From Capra hircus (Eukaryota; Chordata; Mammalia; Artiodactyla; Bovidae), in NCBI RefSeq assembly GCF_001704415.2, contig NC_030826.1:57555362-57619361 (forward strand): DNA of 64,000 bases, given 5' to 3'. Below are positions 10,556-21,328 of the stretch, piece by piece. Under the pieces are notes generated by a model. It did not search any database. It saw nothing but the letters and a program-made list of their open reading frames with translations, and was not told where the DNA came from. Made by a program: the position numbers and the translations under genes. The stretch's first letter is position 1. Each line of letters starts with the position of its first letter.

Positions 10556-10790
10556 TGAACTTACAGTTTTATTTTAAAGTATAATTTTTATAGAAGTTAT
10601 TTAGGTGTCATTTCTTTTTAAATGTTATTTTATTATGGTAAGAATACTTCACGTGAGATCTATTCTCCCTTGCCAGATTTTTTAAATGTAGGACATGTTA
10701 GTGTTGACTGTTGGTGCAACAGGTCTGTCATGCTTAACTGAAATTTTACGCCCTTTGACACTGAGGACAGAATGTCACCTGCCAGATCAG
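10556..10790 (+). mobile_element. Possible ancient L1-related fragment
   Basis: AT-rich stretch with TTATTATGGTAAGAATACTT, cacgtgagatctattctccc and gaaattttacgccctttgac, wording similar to an old L1 3' region. Weak. Confidence 0.3.
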
Positions 10791-11011
10791 TAAGCGAAGG
10801 ATGCTGGGGGCCATCAAACCTTCTGCCACTGTAGCAGCCCTGGGCTGCGTACCCTGAGGGGATGTAGGACGGAGAAAGGCGGGACCCTGGCCCTAGACAG
10901 TGAAGGTGCATCTCGGAGGCATGATTTCAACGAGCCAGACTCTTGCATCTTCCGATACAGGGGAAAGCGCCGAATTCATTAGCTTGAGATGTCTGCTTGT
11001 TTCTTTTGCCA

Positions 11012-11163
11012 TTTCCTTCTCCAGTGCATGAAAAGTGAAAGTGAAGTCGCTCGGTTGTGTCCAACCCTCGGCGACCCCATGGACTGCAGCCTTCCAGGCT
11101 CCTCCATCCATGGGATTTTTCTAGGCAAGAGTTCTGGAGTGGGGTGCCATTGCCTTCTCCGTT
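11012..11163 (-). mobile_element. BovA SINE unit, antisense
   Basis: One and a fraction units of Bov-A2 in reverse: ttctccagtgcatgaaaagt linker, CCCCATGGACTGCAGCCTTC, gtgccattgccttctccg. Confidence 0.9.
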
Positions 11164-11274
11164 TCTTTAATTAACACTAGTCTTTTGATGTTCTGACTAC
11201 CTGTTTTTGTTTAGTTTTGTTTTCTGTGTATCCTGACTTCTCCCTTACCTCTTCAGAGCAGTCCCTCAGAGCTG

Positions 11275-11352
11275 AATGGACAGAGGAGCCTGGCAAGATT
11301 CAGTCCACGGGGTCACAGAGAGTTGGACACGACTTAGCAACTAAACAACAAT
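11275..11352 (+). mobile_element. BovA SINE 3' fragment
   Basis: Only the last third of a BovA unit is present: GACAGAGGAGCCTGGCAAGA through AGTTGGACACGACTTAGCAA, followed by an A-rich tail. Confidence 0.8.
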
Positions 11353-11497
11353 AATAACAACAGAATATTTATATATATATGTATGAAATTAAATCTGAAA
11401 ATGCAAATATAATGGTTTAATGAAATAGCATCAGAATATTATTTATTTATATTACATAGATCACATGTATATTTATATATGTATGTCTGCCTGTCTG
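11353..11497. repeat. AT-rich low-complexity stretch
   Basis: TATTTATATATATATGTATG and similar runs between two SINEs. Confidence 0.6.
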
Positions 11498-11616
11498 AGG
11501 CTTCCCTCATAGCTCAGTTGGTAAAGAATCCGCCTGCAATGCAGGAGACCCTGGTTCGATTCCTGGGTTGGGAAGATCTGCTGGGGAAGGGATAGGCTAC
11601 CCACTCCAGTATTCTT
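11498..11616 (+). mobile_element. Bov-tA SINE, 5' part
   Basis: tRNA-like head (catagctcagttggtaaaga A-box region; GGTTCGATTCC B box) running to CCACTCCAGTATTCTTG, where it is cut by the start of a second Bov-tA copy. Confidence 0.92.
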
Positions 11617-11815
11617 GGGCTTCCCTTGTGGCTCAGCTGGTAAAGAATCTGCCTGCAATGCAGGAGACCTGGGTTCGATCCCTGGGTTGGGAAGCTCCCA
11701 TGGAGAAGGGAAAGGCTGCCCGCTCCAGTATTCTGGCCTGGAGAATCCCATGGACTGTATAGTCTATGGCGTCGAAAAGAGTCAGACACGACTGAGCGCC
11801 TTTCACTTTCACTTC
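11617..11815 (+). mobile_element. Bov-tA SINE in tandem with the preceding copy
   Basis: Complete copy: TGTGGCTCAGCTGGTAAAGA, GGTTCGATCCC, ggagaatcccatggactgta, and AGAGTCAGACACGACTGAGC. Arranged head to tail directly after a partial copy, so either a partial tandem or an insertion at the same point. Confidence 0.93.
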
Positions 11816-11817
11816 TG

Positions 11818-11858
11818 CCTGTCTGGCTATCTGTCTATGTCTGTCTGTCTGTCTACAT
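11818..11858. repeat. (CTGT)n / (TGTC)n degenerate microsatellite
   Basis: Interrupted CTGT units directly after the SINE tail. Confidence 0.75.
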
Positions 11859-12020
11859 ATCATAGCTTTCTCTGGATCATAAACAGGTATGCTAGTGACG
11901 TACTTTGCTCCCATCTCCTTGACTGTCATAAATTTTTTTAGGAAGTGAAAACTGGTATCACTGTTAACCTAAGTAAACTGCGTTAGATCAGTAACTATTT
12001 TTTTTTTAAATGAAAGAAAA

Positions 12021-12930
12021 AAAAAATGTTGCTTTGTAGTTCCAAGAAAGATTGACGGTATCTTGAAGGGCACCGGCCTGCTCCTTTTATTGATGGAAAG
12101 TTCCTCTTGTCTTTAGAGGTACATGGTCTTTCCTGAAAGTTGAAAATGTCAGCGCAACTGTGGAATTTTGAAACGTTCATATTACAGTCGTGGCCTGCTT
12201 CTGCTTTGTGGGTGTGGGGCGTTGGGGTTGGACGGTGCTTGAAAATTCTGCACCGGGTTCGATTATAATCTAATTTCTTCCGCCTTCACTACGAACCTCC
12301 TGCTTTTGGCGATTTAAGTGAAGGATGGGCTAGGTATGCTAGCCACGCCATTAACCTTTCTTTCATGTTGTTATAAATGGAATACAAGTTCACCGTGGGA
12401 GCTGCTGAGATGGATGGGTTTTGCGTTGTCGTTGCTGTGTGCCCGCGGGGGGGCCCACACCCATCTCCTCTCATCTGACCTTCGGGGCGGGCAGCGTTAG
12501 CATCCCCACATGGAGATGGAGACTGAGGTCCCCAGGTACCGAGCGATGTCCCTGAAGGTGTAGAACCAGGACATGGTGGGACCGGGATGAGGACTTGGGT
12601 GGCCCAGGAACTGGCTCCTTGAAAGCGAGTGAGCCGAATCTCATCTGGTCCCCCAGCCCCATTCCTCTCACATCCTCCGTGCCCAGTGACGCCGAGAGTC
12701 CTCTGTGTCGTTAGCTCGGAGAAGAAGGGGCAGAGAGAAGCCGGGAGGGGCGAGAAAAGAGGAGAATGCTGGAGCGCCTGCTGTGGGTGCGCCCCCCTGC
12801 CGTCTTGTCTCCTTGGTGGGCAGCTCCTGGAGGCCTGGGTGCCTTCAGCCAGCGACTCAGCCTGTGTCCGCCCCATCCCTGGCTGCCCACACCCACCATG
12901 CGTTCTTTTCTTTGGTTGACAGTTCCCTAA
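12021..12930. other. Unassigned intronic sequence
   Basis: GC-rich from about 12440 to 12920. A 245-codon minus frame (13026-12289) crosses this region and the hAT-like repeat; it has no recognisable domain. Confidence 0.45.
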
Positions 12931-12931
12931 G

Positions 12932-13134
12932 ACGGGTCCCCACCCTCCGGGATCTAAAGCCCGATGAGCTGAGGGGGAGCTGCTGTAATAATGATAGGAA
13001 TGCAGAGCACAATAAATGTGATGCATTTGAATCGTCCTGAAACCATCCCCGCTACCCCCACCCCAGGGTCAGTGGAAAGGTCGTCTTCCATGAAAGTGGT
13101 CCCTGGTGCGAGAAAGGATGGGGACCACTCGCTG
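12932..13134. mobile_element. hAT-like nonautonomous DNA transposon relic, copy 1
   Basis: The blocks GGGTCCCCACCCTCCGGGAT, GAGCTGCTGTAATAATGATA, GAATCGTCCTGAAACCATCC and ggatggggaccactcgctg recur in the copies at 23551-23739 (inverted) and 32873-33060. Ends are reminiscent of the hAT CAGTGGTCCCCAACC terminal repeat. Confidence 0.7.
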
Positions 13135-14149
13135 CCCTAAGGACTGAGAGAGACTGTTAGAGCGCCTCGGAGCAAAACCATGGTGCTCATCTGGGGTGAG
13201 CACACTGCTGTCTCTCTCTCTCACACATGGGCACACCGCCCCACCCCACCCTCCACACACGGACACACACAGGTGCGTGTGCTGAAAAGGAGAGTCCAGA
13301 GGCCCCACAGCCCTGGTAGCTTTCTTCCCCGATCATCCTGGCCGAGAAACAGGCGGCTCGTGCGTCCTGGTCACTTTTGCTGATCTGGAGAGTGGGGAGG
13401 CGATGACGGAACTCGCAAACTCACACCAGATCGGCCAGGAGCGTCCCCCTCGCGCCTCCCCCAGCCATGCCGGCAGGTTTTTCTTTCCACGGTCCACCTT
13501 CCACCCGCAAGTCAAACTTTGCAGAACTTCGCTGTCACACAACGTGCCCTGCAAACACCCGGGGTGAGAGAGTGGGACCCTGATCTTGGGAGACTGGTTT
13601 TCTTTTTCCTAACAGCATGGGTAGCTGTGCTGAAGTTTACCCCTGCCCTCTGTCTGAAATGTTTCTTGAGCAGATTAATAGCATGGAAATTCTGCTGGGG
13701 AAATATTTACCTGATTAGGAAAACAAGACCTTTAGAGACAGACATTTAGCTGCGTTTCCATAATGTGTAAATTATGTGCCTCTCAATGTAATGCTAATTG
13801 CTAAGCCCATGCTGATTGGAAATGAGCCCAACTAACCCATGGATGTCCTTGGAGGGCCTTGATACAGCTTCACCCTTCCAGCCTCATAGGTTACGCCGGC
13901 ACAGGGACCCTTCTCCACCCAGAAGAGTGCAGGAGCTTCTGCCCCATGCAGGCTCTCCTTGGGAGGATATTCTTTGTGATGAACCTACATCCTCTCCCCC
14001 AGGAAAGGGACTTTGTCTGCTGATCCAGTGCCGCTGGCTTCCAGTATGTCCATCGTCTCCTGGAATTTCCTCCTGATTAGTAAGCTCCTCTGTTGAGAGG
14101 TTGCTCAACCCCTGGTCCGAACCCCCCTCATAATTCCTTGTTATCCTTT
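13135..14149. other. Unassigned intronic sequence
   Basis: Contains a CA-rich patch at 13200-13275 and an AT-rich block at 13740-13830 with TAATG/TAATTG words. No gene or repeat recognised. Confidence 0.45.
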
Positions 14150-14337
14150 TTTTACTTAAATTTTATTTTTGATGTGGACCATTTTTAAAGTCCTTATTGA
14201 ATTTTCTACAACACTGCTTCTGTTTTATGGGGATTTTTTTGGGCAAGAGGCACGTGGGATCCCAACCTGGGATCAAAACCACACCCCCTGCATTGGAAGG
14301 CAAAGTCTTAACCACGGGACCACCAGTGAAGTCCCTA
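14150..14337 (-). mobile_element. CHR-type tRNA SINE, antisense
   Basis: T-rich lead, TTCTACAACACTGCTTCTGT, GGCACGTGGGATCCCAACCT, CACACCCCCTGCATTGGAAG and CCACCAGTGAAGTCCC. Confidence 0.88.
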
Positions 14338-14374
14338 AACCATCCATGTTTAGAACGCCGTCTGTATCAGAGTT

Positions 14375-14475
14375 ACGCTGGGGTGAGCCTGGAGGGGCTG
14401 TGTGGCTTGTGCAATGCAGACTCCTGGGCCCTTCTCCCAGGGGCTCTAACTCAGTAGCTACCAGGAGGGGGTCCT
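14375..14475. repeat. Possible MER5-like DNA transposon fragment
   Basis: GCAGACTCCTGGGCCCTTCT followed by ggggctctaactcagtag resembles the middle of MER5/MER20 repeats. Short and diverged. Confidence 0.3.
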
Positions 14476-14721
14476 GGAGTCATCTTTTAAGAGCCGCCCC
14501 CATGCACAGCTCTGGATGGTGTTCATTCCGCACTTGGAGGTACAGTGATCTCAGCTGGGAGTCTTTATTCTCAGAGTTAGAGGGGATGGCAGAGCAGCCT
14601 TCTGTCAAAGGTGAAAGGGAGCCTAGTGACTATGAAGCTCACAGTAGCAGTTGAACACAAGCCCTGAAATAGATGCTGCGCGTTTGGATGCCTCCTTCTA
14701 GACCTGGTATTTATAACCACG

Positions 14722-14850
14722 TAAGACTGGCAACCCACTCCAGTGGTATTGCCTGGAGAATCCCAGGGACGGGGGAGCCTGGTGGACTGCCGTCTATGGG
14801 GTCGCACAGAGTCGGACACGACTGAAGCGACTTGGCGGCAGCAGCAGCAA
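14722..14850 (+). mobile_element. BovA SINE unit
   Basis: GGCAACCCACTCCAGTGGTA, ggagaatcccagggacggg, TCGGACACGACTGAAGCGAC and the GCAGCAGCAGC terminal repeat. Confidence 0.93.
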
Positions 14851-14962
14851 GACCAGGGAGGAGCCACAATCTTTCCCAGAGAGGCTGAGGGTCCTTTGCA
14901 GAGCTCTCCTAAACCTTCTTCTCCAAGATGTGCAAAGTTCTCCAAAATGCCCTTTCTCTAAT

Positions 14963-15172
14963 GTGGTGTTTAGTCGCCAGCTGTGTCTGACTCTTTGTGA
15001 TCCCATGGACTGTAGACCTTCAGGCTCCTCTGTCCTTGAAATTCTCCAGGCAAGAATATTGGAGTGGGTAGCCATTCCCTTCTCCAGGGGATCTTCCTGA
15101 CCCAGGAATCCAACCTGGATCTGCCACATTGTAGGCAGATTCTTTACCATCCAAGCCACTAGGGAAGCCCTT
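14963..15172 (-). mobile_element. Bov-tA SINE, antisense
   Basis: GTGTCTGACTCTTTGTGATC, GGCAAGAATATTGGAGTGGG, GGGGATCTTCCTGACCCAGG and the reversed head CACTAGGGAAGCCC. Confidence 0.92.
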
Positions 15173-15835
15173 CTCCAAAGAGGGGTCTGGAGCTCTTTGG
15201 AATCAAATGTCTCCTTGCTGATGGATCCCCCAAAAGCCATGATGGTCCTTTCCCCGCCAGGGAGTTTGCCCTGAACACAGTGTGTTGGGTCAACTACAGA
15301 CAAGGAGCGATGGTTCTGGAGCCCACTTGGGGTTTATTTTTTAGCGAACAGTTAATTCACCAGAGATGAGCTCATGTTGATGAAACAGTCGTCTGTCCCT
15401 TTATAAAATAGAGGCGCTGACCTGGTAGGTGGACATTTTAATCTTATTGGAGATCCAAGCTCCACTGACGCAGAGTAGAAGTTATTATCATACTTAGCTA
15501 TTTGGAACAAGCAGTGTTTTAGTGGGTGGTTTGCTTAATAGGATGAGAAATCCTTAGCTAATAGAGAACCCATTTCTTCTTCTGATGTACATTTAATTTT
15601 TTACCAATTATGCAGACCTATTTGTTTCCCCATTGTAGCAAAGCAATTGCTTATTCATAAGCATCAAAGCTAAGGCATGGATGACTTCCAGTGCCTGGGG
15701 AAATGTGCAGGCTTAAAAGACAAGGGGTCTAGTCAGCCTTCTTACACAGCACAGAGCCTCTGATCTCCTGTGGACTGTGGGTTATTAGAATGATAAATGG
15801 AGATATATCTATCATAGTTACTAAGGTTGTAAATA
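15173..15835. other. Unassigned intronic sequence
   Basis: No gene or repeat recognised; AT-rich from 15470 to 15660. Confidence 0.4.
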
Positions 15836-15836
15836 A

Positions 15837-16030
15837 GGTTTTTCTCGGTCGTGTCTGACTCTTTGCAACTCTATGGACTATAGCCTTCCAGGTTCCTTCT
15901 GTCCATGAAATTCTCCAGGCAAGAATATTGGACTGGGGTGCCATTCCTTTCTTCAGGGGATCTTCCTGACCCAGGGATCGAACCCGAGTGTCCCACGTTG
16001 CAGGTGGATTCTTTACCATCCGAGCCCCGA
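15837..16030 (-). mobile_element. Bov-tA SINE, antisense
   Basis: TCGTGTCTGACTCTTTGCAA, GGCAAGAATATTGGACTGGG, ACCCAGGGATCGAACCCGAG and TTCTTTACCATCCGAGCC. The final head bases are missing. Confidence 0.9.
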
Positions 16031-16640
16031 TTAAGGTGGTCACCATGTTTCTTAAACTCCAGATGTGTCTCTGCCTAAAGGTTAGTAACTAAGCATAATA
16101 AATACTTCAGTGATCTTTCCATGAAGCTTGCTTGGTCTCTCATGGAATCTTTTCCTATCCTGACTTATACACGACCCACGTAGCACATCCTTGAAAGATT
16201 TCTCGCTGAGACAAACATGTGGCCGCTTTCAGAGGAGAGTGCAGTCACATTTGGCGCAATTTCTCCCTGACCTGGAACTCGGGCCCAAAATTGGGCACAG
16301 ATGGGACTGTAGGTTAAAATACAAGATACCCAGTCAGAACCAACTTTCAGATCAACAATGAGAACTTTTTAGCATAAGTATACCCCCTGCAGTATTTGGG
16401 ATATACTTATACTGAAAGGTTTTGTTTTATCTGAAATTCATTTGCAGCTGAGCAGCACCCTTTTTATTTGCTAAATCCAGAAGCTCTCGAAAGGGTCCTG
16501 TCTACACGAAATATTCTTGCTGTACAGGAAGACCTTGTTTTATTGAACTTTGTTTATTGAACTTTGCAGATACTGCTTTTTTTTTTTTTAATAAATTGAA
16601 GGTTTGTGGCAACTCAATGAAAATGTTCACATTGCACCCA
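16031..16640. other. Mostly unassigned intronic sequence
   Basis: T run at 16577-16589. AATAAATTGAAGGTTTGTGGC at 16590-16610 is wording seen in an old mammalian DNA transposon family; too short to call firmly. Confidence 0.4.
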
Positions 16641-16644
16641 AATC

Positions 16645-16776
16645 TTGGAGAAGGAAATGGCAACCTACTCCAGTATTGTTGCCTGGAGAATCCCAGGGAT
16701 GGAGGAGCCTGGTGGGCTGCCGTCTATGGGGCCCCACAGTCAGACACGACTGAAGCGACTTAGCAGCAGCAGCACC
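16645..16776 (+). mobile_element. BovA SINE unit
   Basis: GGAGAAGGAAATGGCAACCT, GGAGAATCCCAGGGATGGAG, CAGACACGACTGAAGCGACT and AGCAGCAGCAGCA terminus. Confidence 0.93.
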
Positions 16777-16811
16777 CAAAGCTGTGCTAGAACGTTGCTA
16801 GCGGCCTCTTT

Positions 16812-17445
16812 AAACTGTTTGTTGTTGAGGTATAGTTGATCTACAGTGTTGTGTTTAATTTCTGCTGAACAGGAAAGTGGTTCAGTTAAACATATATATG
16901 CATATGTAGATATATATATACGCATGTGTAGGTATATATATACATCCTCTTGCATATTTTTCTGTTTTATTTTATCACAGGTTACTGAATACAGTTCCTT
17001 GTGCTCTGCAGTAGGATTTTGTTGTTTGTCCATTCTCTGTATAATAGTCTCCACTTGCTAATCCCAAGTCCCTAATACATCCGCCCTGCCGCACCACCAC
17101 CCTGGCAACCACTGGTCTGCTGTCTCACGTCTGGGAGTCTGGTTCTGTTTCATAAGAACATTCGTTTGTGTCCTGGTTGAGACCCCACACATTAGTGACA
17201 TCAGGTGCTATTTGTCTTTCTCTGTCTGACTTCACTCAGGATGATGATCTCCAGGTCTGTCTGTGTTGCTGCAAATGGCTTTATTTCGTTCTTTTTAGCG
17301 ACTGCGTAATACTCCATCGCGTATATGTGCCACAGTCTCTGTACGCACCCCTCCGCTGATGGGCATTCTGGTGGTTTCCGTGTCCTGGCTATTGCGGCTA
17401 GTGTCGCTATGAGCATAGAGGTGCATGCATTTTGCTGGACTGTGG
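16812..17445 (-). mobile_element. L1 LINE 3' end, antisense
   Basis: In + orientation it reads TTGTTGAGGTATAGTTGATC, AGGTTACTGAATACAGTTCC, GGATGATGATCTCCAGGTCT, ATGGCTTTATTTCGTTCTTT and GCGTAATACTCCATCGCGTA, the reversed 3' end of a mammalian L1. An AT-rich TATATATG patch lies inside at 16892-16945. No intact ORF2. Confidence 0.85.
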
Positions 17446-17885
17446 TTTTATCCAGCAGTTTTTCTTAAGGGCACTTTTCTGTCCTGAGGAATGTCAAAAA
17501 GGAATTTATTAAGTGGAGGCTGAAATTTCAGTGTGACCAACTGGATCCTTTTGTCTGATTTATAATAATACCCGCTGCTCCCAGCTCCATCCATTACTCA
17601 CTGACACACATAAGTGGATCACAGGAAAATTGCTCATGTCTCTGAGGAATTGTCTAATCCTATTCACATTCCTTAAAGAGACTCCTCTGAACAGAGGACC
17701 TTGCACAAAGGAGGAAAGTAATATGCGTGGAGCTATAAGAAATATCCACTTTGATTTGCAGTCAGAGGGGAAATGTCATTTCCCCCATAAATGGATACAT
17801 TTATTTTTAAATGAAAAATACTCAGGCTGACTGAAAAAAAACGGCATGATGAAAACTTGCAGACCCTGCTCAGAAGACTATAAAT
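17446..17885. other. Unassigned intronic sequence
   Basis: No feature recognised. Confidence 0.4.
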
Positions 17886-17887
17886 GG

Positions 17888-18300
17888 AGTGGCCTTTCCG
17901 GAAATTAGTTAGACCAACCCGTCAAGGCCCTTGGATCAGAAGTTCAGCCTCTGGGAATTTGGTTCAAATTGCTGATTGTTTATATAGGTTAAAGGTTCTG
18001 CAGTGATATTTTTAGGGAAAAGAAAAATTTAGGAATAGCCTAAATGCCCAGTGGTTTGAGAAGGTGAACAGTAATTTGTACCGCTTGAAATACTTCTAAG
18101 GGTTTTTAATCATATGGGGGAAATGTTTGTGTTGTGTTCAGTGGGAATAAAAATAGTCTGCTGTTGTATAATGTGATCACCCCAGTTACGTCAAACCACT
18201 TGAAAAAGTGTGGAAGGAAATACAGCGAACTCAAAAAAAATTTTTTTTCAGTTAATGTGATTTCAATTTTCTTCTGTATTCTTGTAGGTTTTCCAAGGTT
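17888..18300 (+). mobile_element. Ancient L1M-like 3' fragment
   Basis: TCAGCCTCTGGGAATTTGGT, aaatttaggaatagcctaaa and TTCTTCTGTATTCTTGTAGG follow, in order, the pattern of an old L1 ORF2 end and 3' UTR. Heavily diverged. Confidence 0.45.
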
Positions 18301-19146
18301 GCTTAAGACTACTTGTATCTTTAGAAATGAGGTTATTGGGAGGAGAGTTTGTACTGGGGGGTCCTTGCCCAATGGCAGGATGGATTGAATGGCTAACCAG
18401 CCCTGCCTTGACCAGTTAAAACCATTAAATGTATTAAATTGATGACATCCTAGTTTTACGCTGGGACTTTACATTTGCAGCCGATGTGACGCTATTTCTG
18501 TGGGGTTCTGGGCGATCTAAAGACAGTCCTGGGTGAGTGAGCGTGTAAGGAATTTCTTCCAGGAAAGGCATGAGCATCTTTTTTCCTTCCGTTTCCTCTT
18601 GTCTCTTGATCAGCGATAGACTGCATTCTGTCACCCATCTGCAGCACACCCACCTTCCCCGTTCCTCACAGCTGAGTCACCTTTCAGGTGCCCGACAGGC
18701 TCCAAAGACGCCACTGAAGGCGAAATGTTGAAGGGTCAAAATCTTCCTGTGCATTTGAAAATCCTTTTTTTCTCCCTGAAACCACCAGGACTTTCTTCCT
18801 CCCCGCCACGATCAAAAACCAGGAATGAGTCTGTTTGGTTTATCGCTCCATCTCCAAGGCCGTCTCTCCTTTCTTTGGAAATGGAAGCAGAAGTTAGCCT
18901 GAAGAGGTGGTACTTACTGAAAGATGGAGAGGAAGCCCTGGGTCAGTGAAAGGAATCTTCTCTGGTTTATTTTCAAATGCATCTCTCTTGCATTTGCATT
19001 TGTGGAAGGCATGTGACACATCGCATCTCCGTTGCAGTTCAATTTCAGGAAACCAGTTGTTGGCCAGGAGTAATTTATGAGCAAGCGAGTAAGCACCGGG
19101 ATGTTTAAGGATCTTCTGCACGGAGATTCCCCACCTACCACCGTTT
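18301..19146. other. Unassigned intronic sequence
   Basis: No gene or repeat recognised. Confidence 0.4.
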
Positions 19147-19156
19147 GCAGTAGGAG

Positions 19157-19310
19157 TTGTTGTTGTTGTTTTTAAATATTATTTATTTATTTGGCTGAAC
19201 CAGGTCTTAGTTGCAGCGTGTGGGATCCAGTTCCTTGACCAGGGATTGAACCCTGGGCCCCTTGCATTGGGAGCCGGGGTGTTAACCACTGGACCGCCAG
19301 GGAAGTCCCA
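19157..19310 (-). mobile_element. CHR-type tRNA SINE, antisense, with 10-bp target duplication
   Basis: Flanked by a perfect GCAGTAGGAG duplication at 19147-19156 and 19311-19320. Between them lie a (TTG)n/T-rich tail in reverse, TTTATTTGGCTGAACCAGGT, ACCAGGGATTGAACCCTGGG and GCCAGGGAAGTCCCA. Confidence 0.95.
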
Positions 19311-19579
19311 GCAGTAGGAGCTTTTCCTCACTTGCTCTGCCTCCTGGGGTAGGCCAGCCCTTTAACGTGATCCAGGGGTATGTATGAACCGTGAAGCTGG
19401 AAAAGAGAGTTAGTGCCTGCAGTGAAGGAGGAACTTTCCTGGGCTGGATGGAAGGGAGCTGGAGGAGTACGCCCCCATGTGGCGAGGGGGAAGCACTGCG
19501 CCTTTTAACATCCGGGGAACAAAGAGCAATGACTCAAACTTAAATAAAAAAGGAAAAGGATAGACTTGGGACTAAACAA

Positions 19580-19705
19580 AAATGCCCTGCAGCCATTAAA
19601 AACTAGAGTCCCAGAGGCTACGGCATTTAGGAAATATTTCTGAGGTTTTAAATGAAACAAGTGGAATATGAAACTGTTTACTAAGATGTGTAAGCCACAT
19701 ACACA
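19580..19705 (+). mobile_element. Possible ancient L1M fragment
   Basis: CCTGCAGCCATTAAAAACTA followed by ttaggaaatatttctgaggt resembles old L1 ORF2/3' UTR wording. Confidence 0.4.
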
Positions 19706-19733
19706 CTGCTGTATTTAAAATGGATAACCCACG

Positions 19734-19936
19734 AGGGCTTCTCCGGTGGCTCAGCGGTAAAGAATCCACCTGCCAATGCAGGAGACGCGGTTCAGTCCCC
19801 GGGTGGGGAAGATCCTCTGGAGGAGGAAATGGCAGAGCACTCCAGTGTTATTGCCTGGAAAATCCCCTGCACAGCAGAGCCTGGCTGGCTACAGGCCACA
19901 GTGTCGCTGAGTCGGACATGACTTAACACAGGCATA
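19734..19936 (+). mobile_element. Bov-tA SINE
   Basis: CTCCGGTGGCTCAGCGGTAA, AATGCAGGAGACGCGGTTCA, CACTCCAGTGTTATTGCCTG and GCTGAGTCGGACATGACTTA. Diverged B box. Confidence 0.9.
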
Positions 19937-21114
19937 GCACAGCAAGGATTTAGGGAGAAGGAGTTCCTTCCAGGGACCTGAAGCTTTCTGTGTTTAGCGG
20001 ATGAGAATTTGCCCACTTGTGCTAATTCAACCAGATCATCTCCAGTAATATCTTAGGGACATTCCTAAAGCTCTTGTGGCTGTTGATCTATTAATTAGTG
20101 TTCCTTTTACTCTCCGGTGGCCGAACGTCCATCTCTGGGCCTGTTATTGATGGATTTGGTCAGTTACATCATCACAGAGGCGGCAAACATCCTGTCCCTG
20201 CTGAGTCTGGGCCCATGGGGGACGAAATGAAGGTTACCGTGGCATTTATCTAGCAAGATGAAATCTGTCTGAGGGCCTTGAATCCGTAAGGACTCATTGT
20301 TCCAAAATCGTCCTTGTACTTTTTTTTTTTTTTTTTACTGGAAAGGCGATAGGAAGTCCCACCTTAGTTTCTAAAGCATCGGTGATGGAAAGTGATTCAG
20401 AGCCTGTGATCTGAGGACATCAGGCCCTTTCACGGGGGAGGAGGTCACACCCCGAGGGGAGGGGGCTTATCTCCTCTCCCCGCAATTTCCCCAGCTTGTG
20501 CCCACCAGCCCCGGCTCTGTTTTTGCTGTACAGTACGGTGTGTTGGTACAAGCATCACGTCCCTTGTTTGGGGGAGAAGAAAGCAGGGGACAAAGTGTGT
20601 GTAATAAAGTCACCTCGTGATTCAGCTGGGAAAAGGAGCCTTGGTCTGGTCTGTCTGTTCCCTGTGGTCCTCATTCTCACATTTAGCATCGGGGTGCTAC
20701 CCCGGAAGGATGAAGAGCAGGGCGGCAGGCTGAACCCCGGCCTTGGGCCCCTTCTCGGTGTGGATGCGTAGATGCTCGAGTTTAAATTTTTAAAACAATG
20801 GGTTTTGATGATGGGCAACTTTGAAGTCTTTCCACCTTCCTTAAAGGATTGTAACCCAGTGTCCCTGGCTTGGTGTTAATAAATATATCCTATGGACAGC
20901 GGCTTTATACTTAAAATAGTAGATCTAACGGGTTAACAAATAGTGTCTTCACGGTTTCAGGTTTGTCGACGAGCGGGAGTGATTATAGAAAAGGGGTTTC
21001 CACGGAGCCTTTTCTGCCGCTGGTGATACAAGCTCACTGGGTCTCTCTGAACTTAAGTGTCTTGGATTTTAAGTTCCTAAATGTCACTGCGGTGACTGGC
21101 TTTGCTATGCTTTT
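19937..21114. other. Unassigned intronic sequence
   Basis: T run at 20321-20336; otherwise no gene or repeat recognised. Confidence 0.4.
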
Positions 21115-21115
21115 G

Positions 21116-21328
21116 GACTTCCCTGGTGGCTCAGATGGTAAAGAATCTGCCTGCAATGCAGGAGACCCAGGTTCGATCCCTGGGTTGGGAAGATCCCCTG
21201 AAGAAGGGAATGGCAACCCACTCCAGTATTCTTGGCTGGAGAATCCCAGGGACAGAGGAGCCTGGGGGTGGGCTGCGGTCCATGGGGTCGCAAAGAGTCG
21301 GACATGACTGAGCGACTAACACACACTC
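21116..21328 (+). mobile_element. Bov-tA SINE, near-consensus
   Basis: Clean copy: GGACTTCCCTGGTGGCTCAG, GGTTCGATCCC B box, CAACCCACTCCAGTATTCTT, and GCAAAGAGTCGGACATGACT. The good match to other copies suggests a fairly recent insertion. Confidence 0.95.

Noticed and set aside
11520..11555. tRNA gene (GGTTCGATTCC B box and A-box-like sequence)
   Set aside because: This is the tRNA-derived head of a Bov-tA SINE; no cloverleaf 3' half is present. The same holds for all other SINE copies.
12289..13026. 245-codon minus-strand frame as a gene
   Set aside because: GC-rich sequence with no recognisable domain; it runs through a hAT-like relic.
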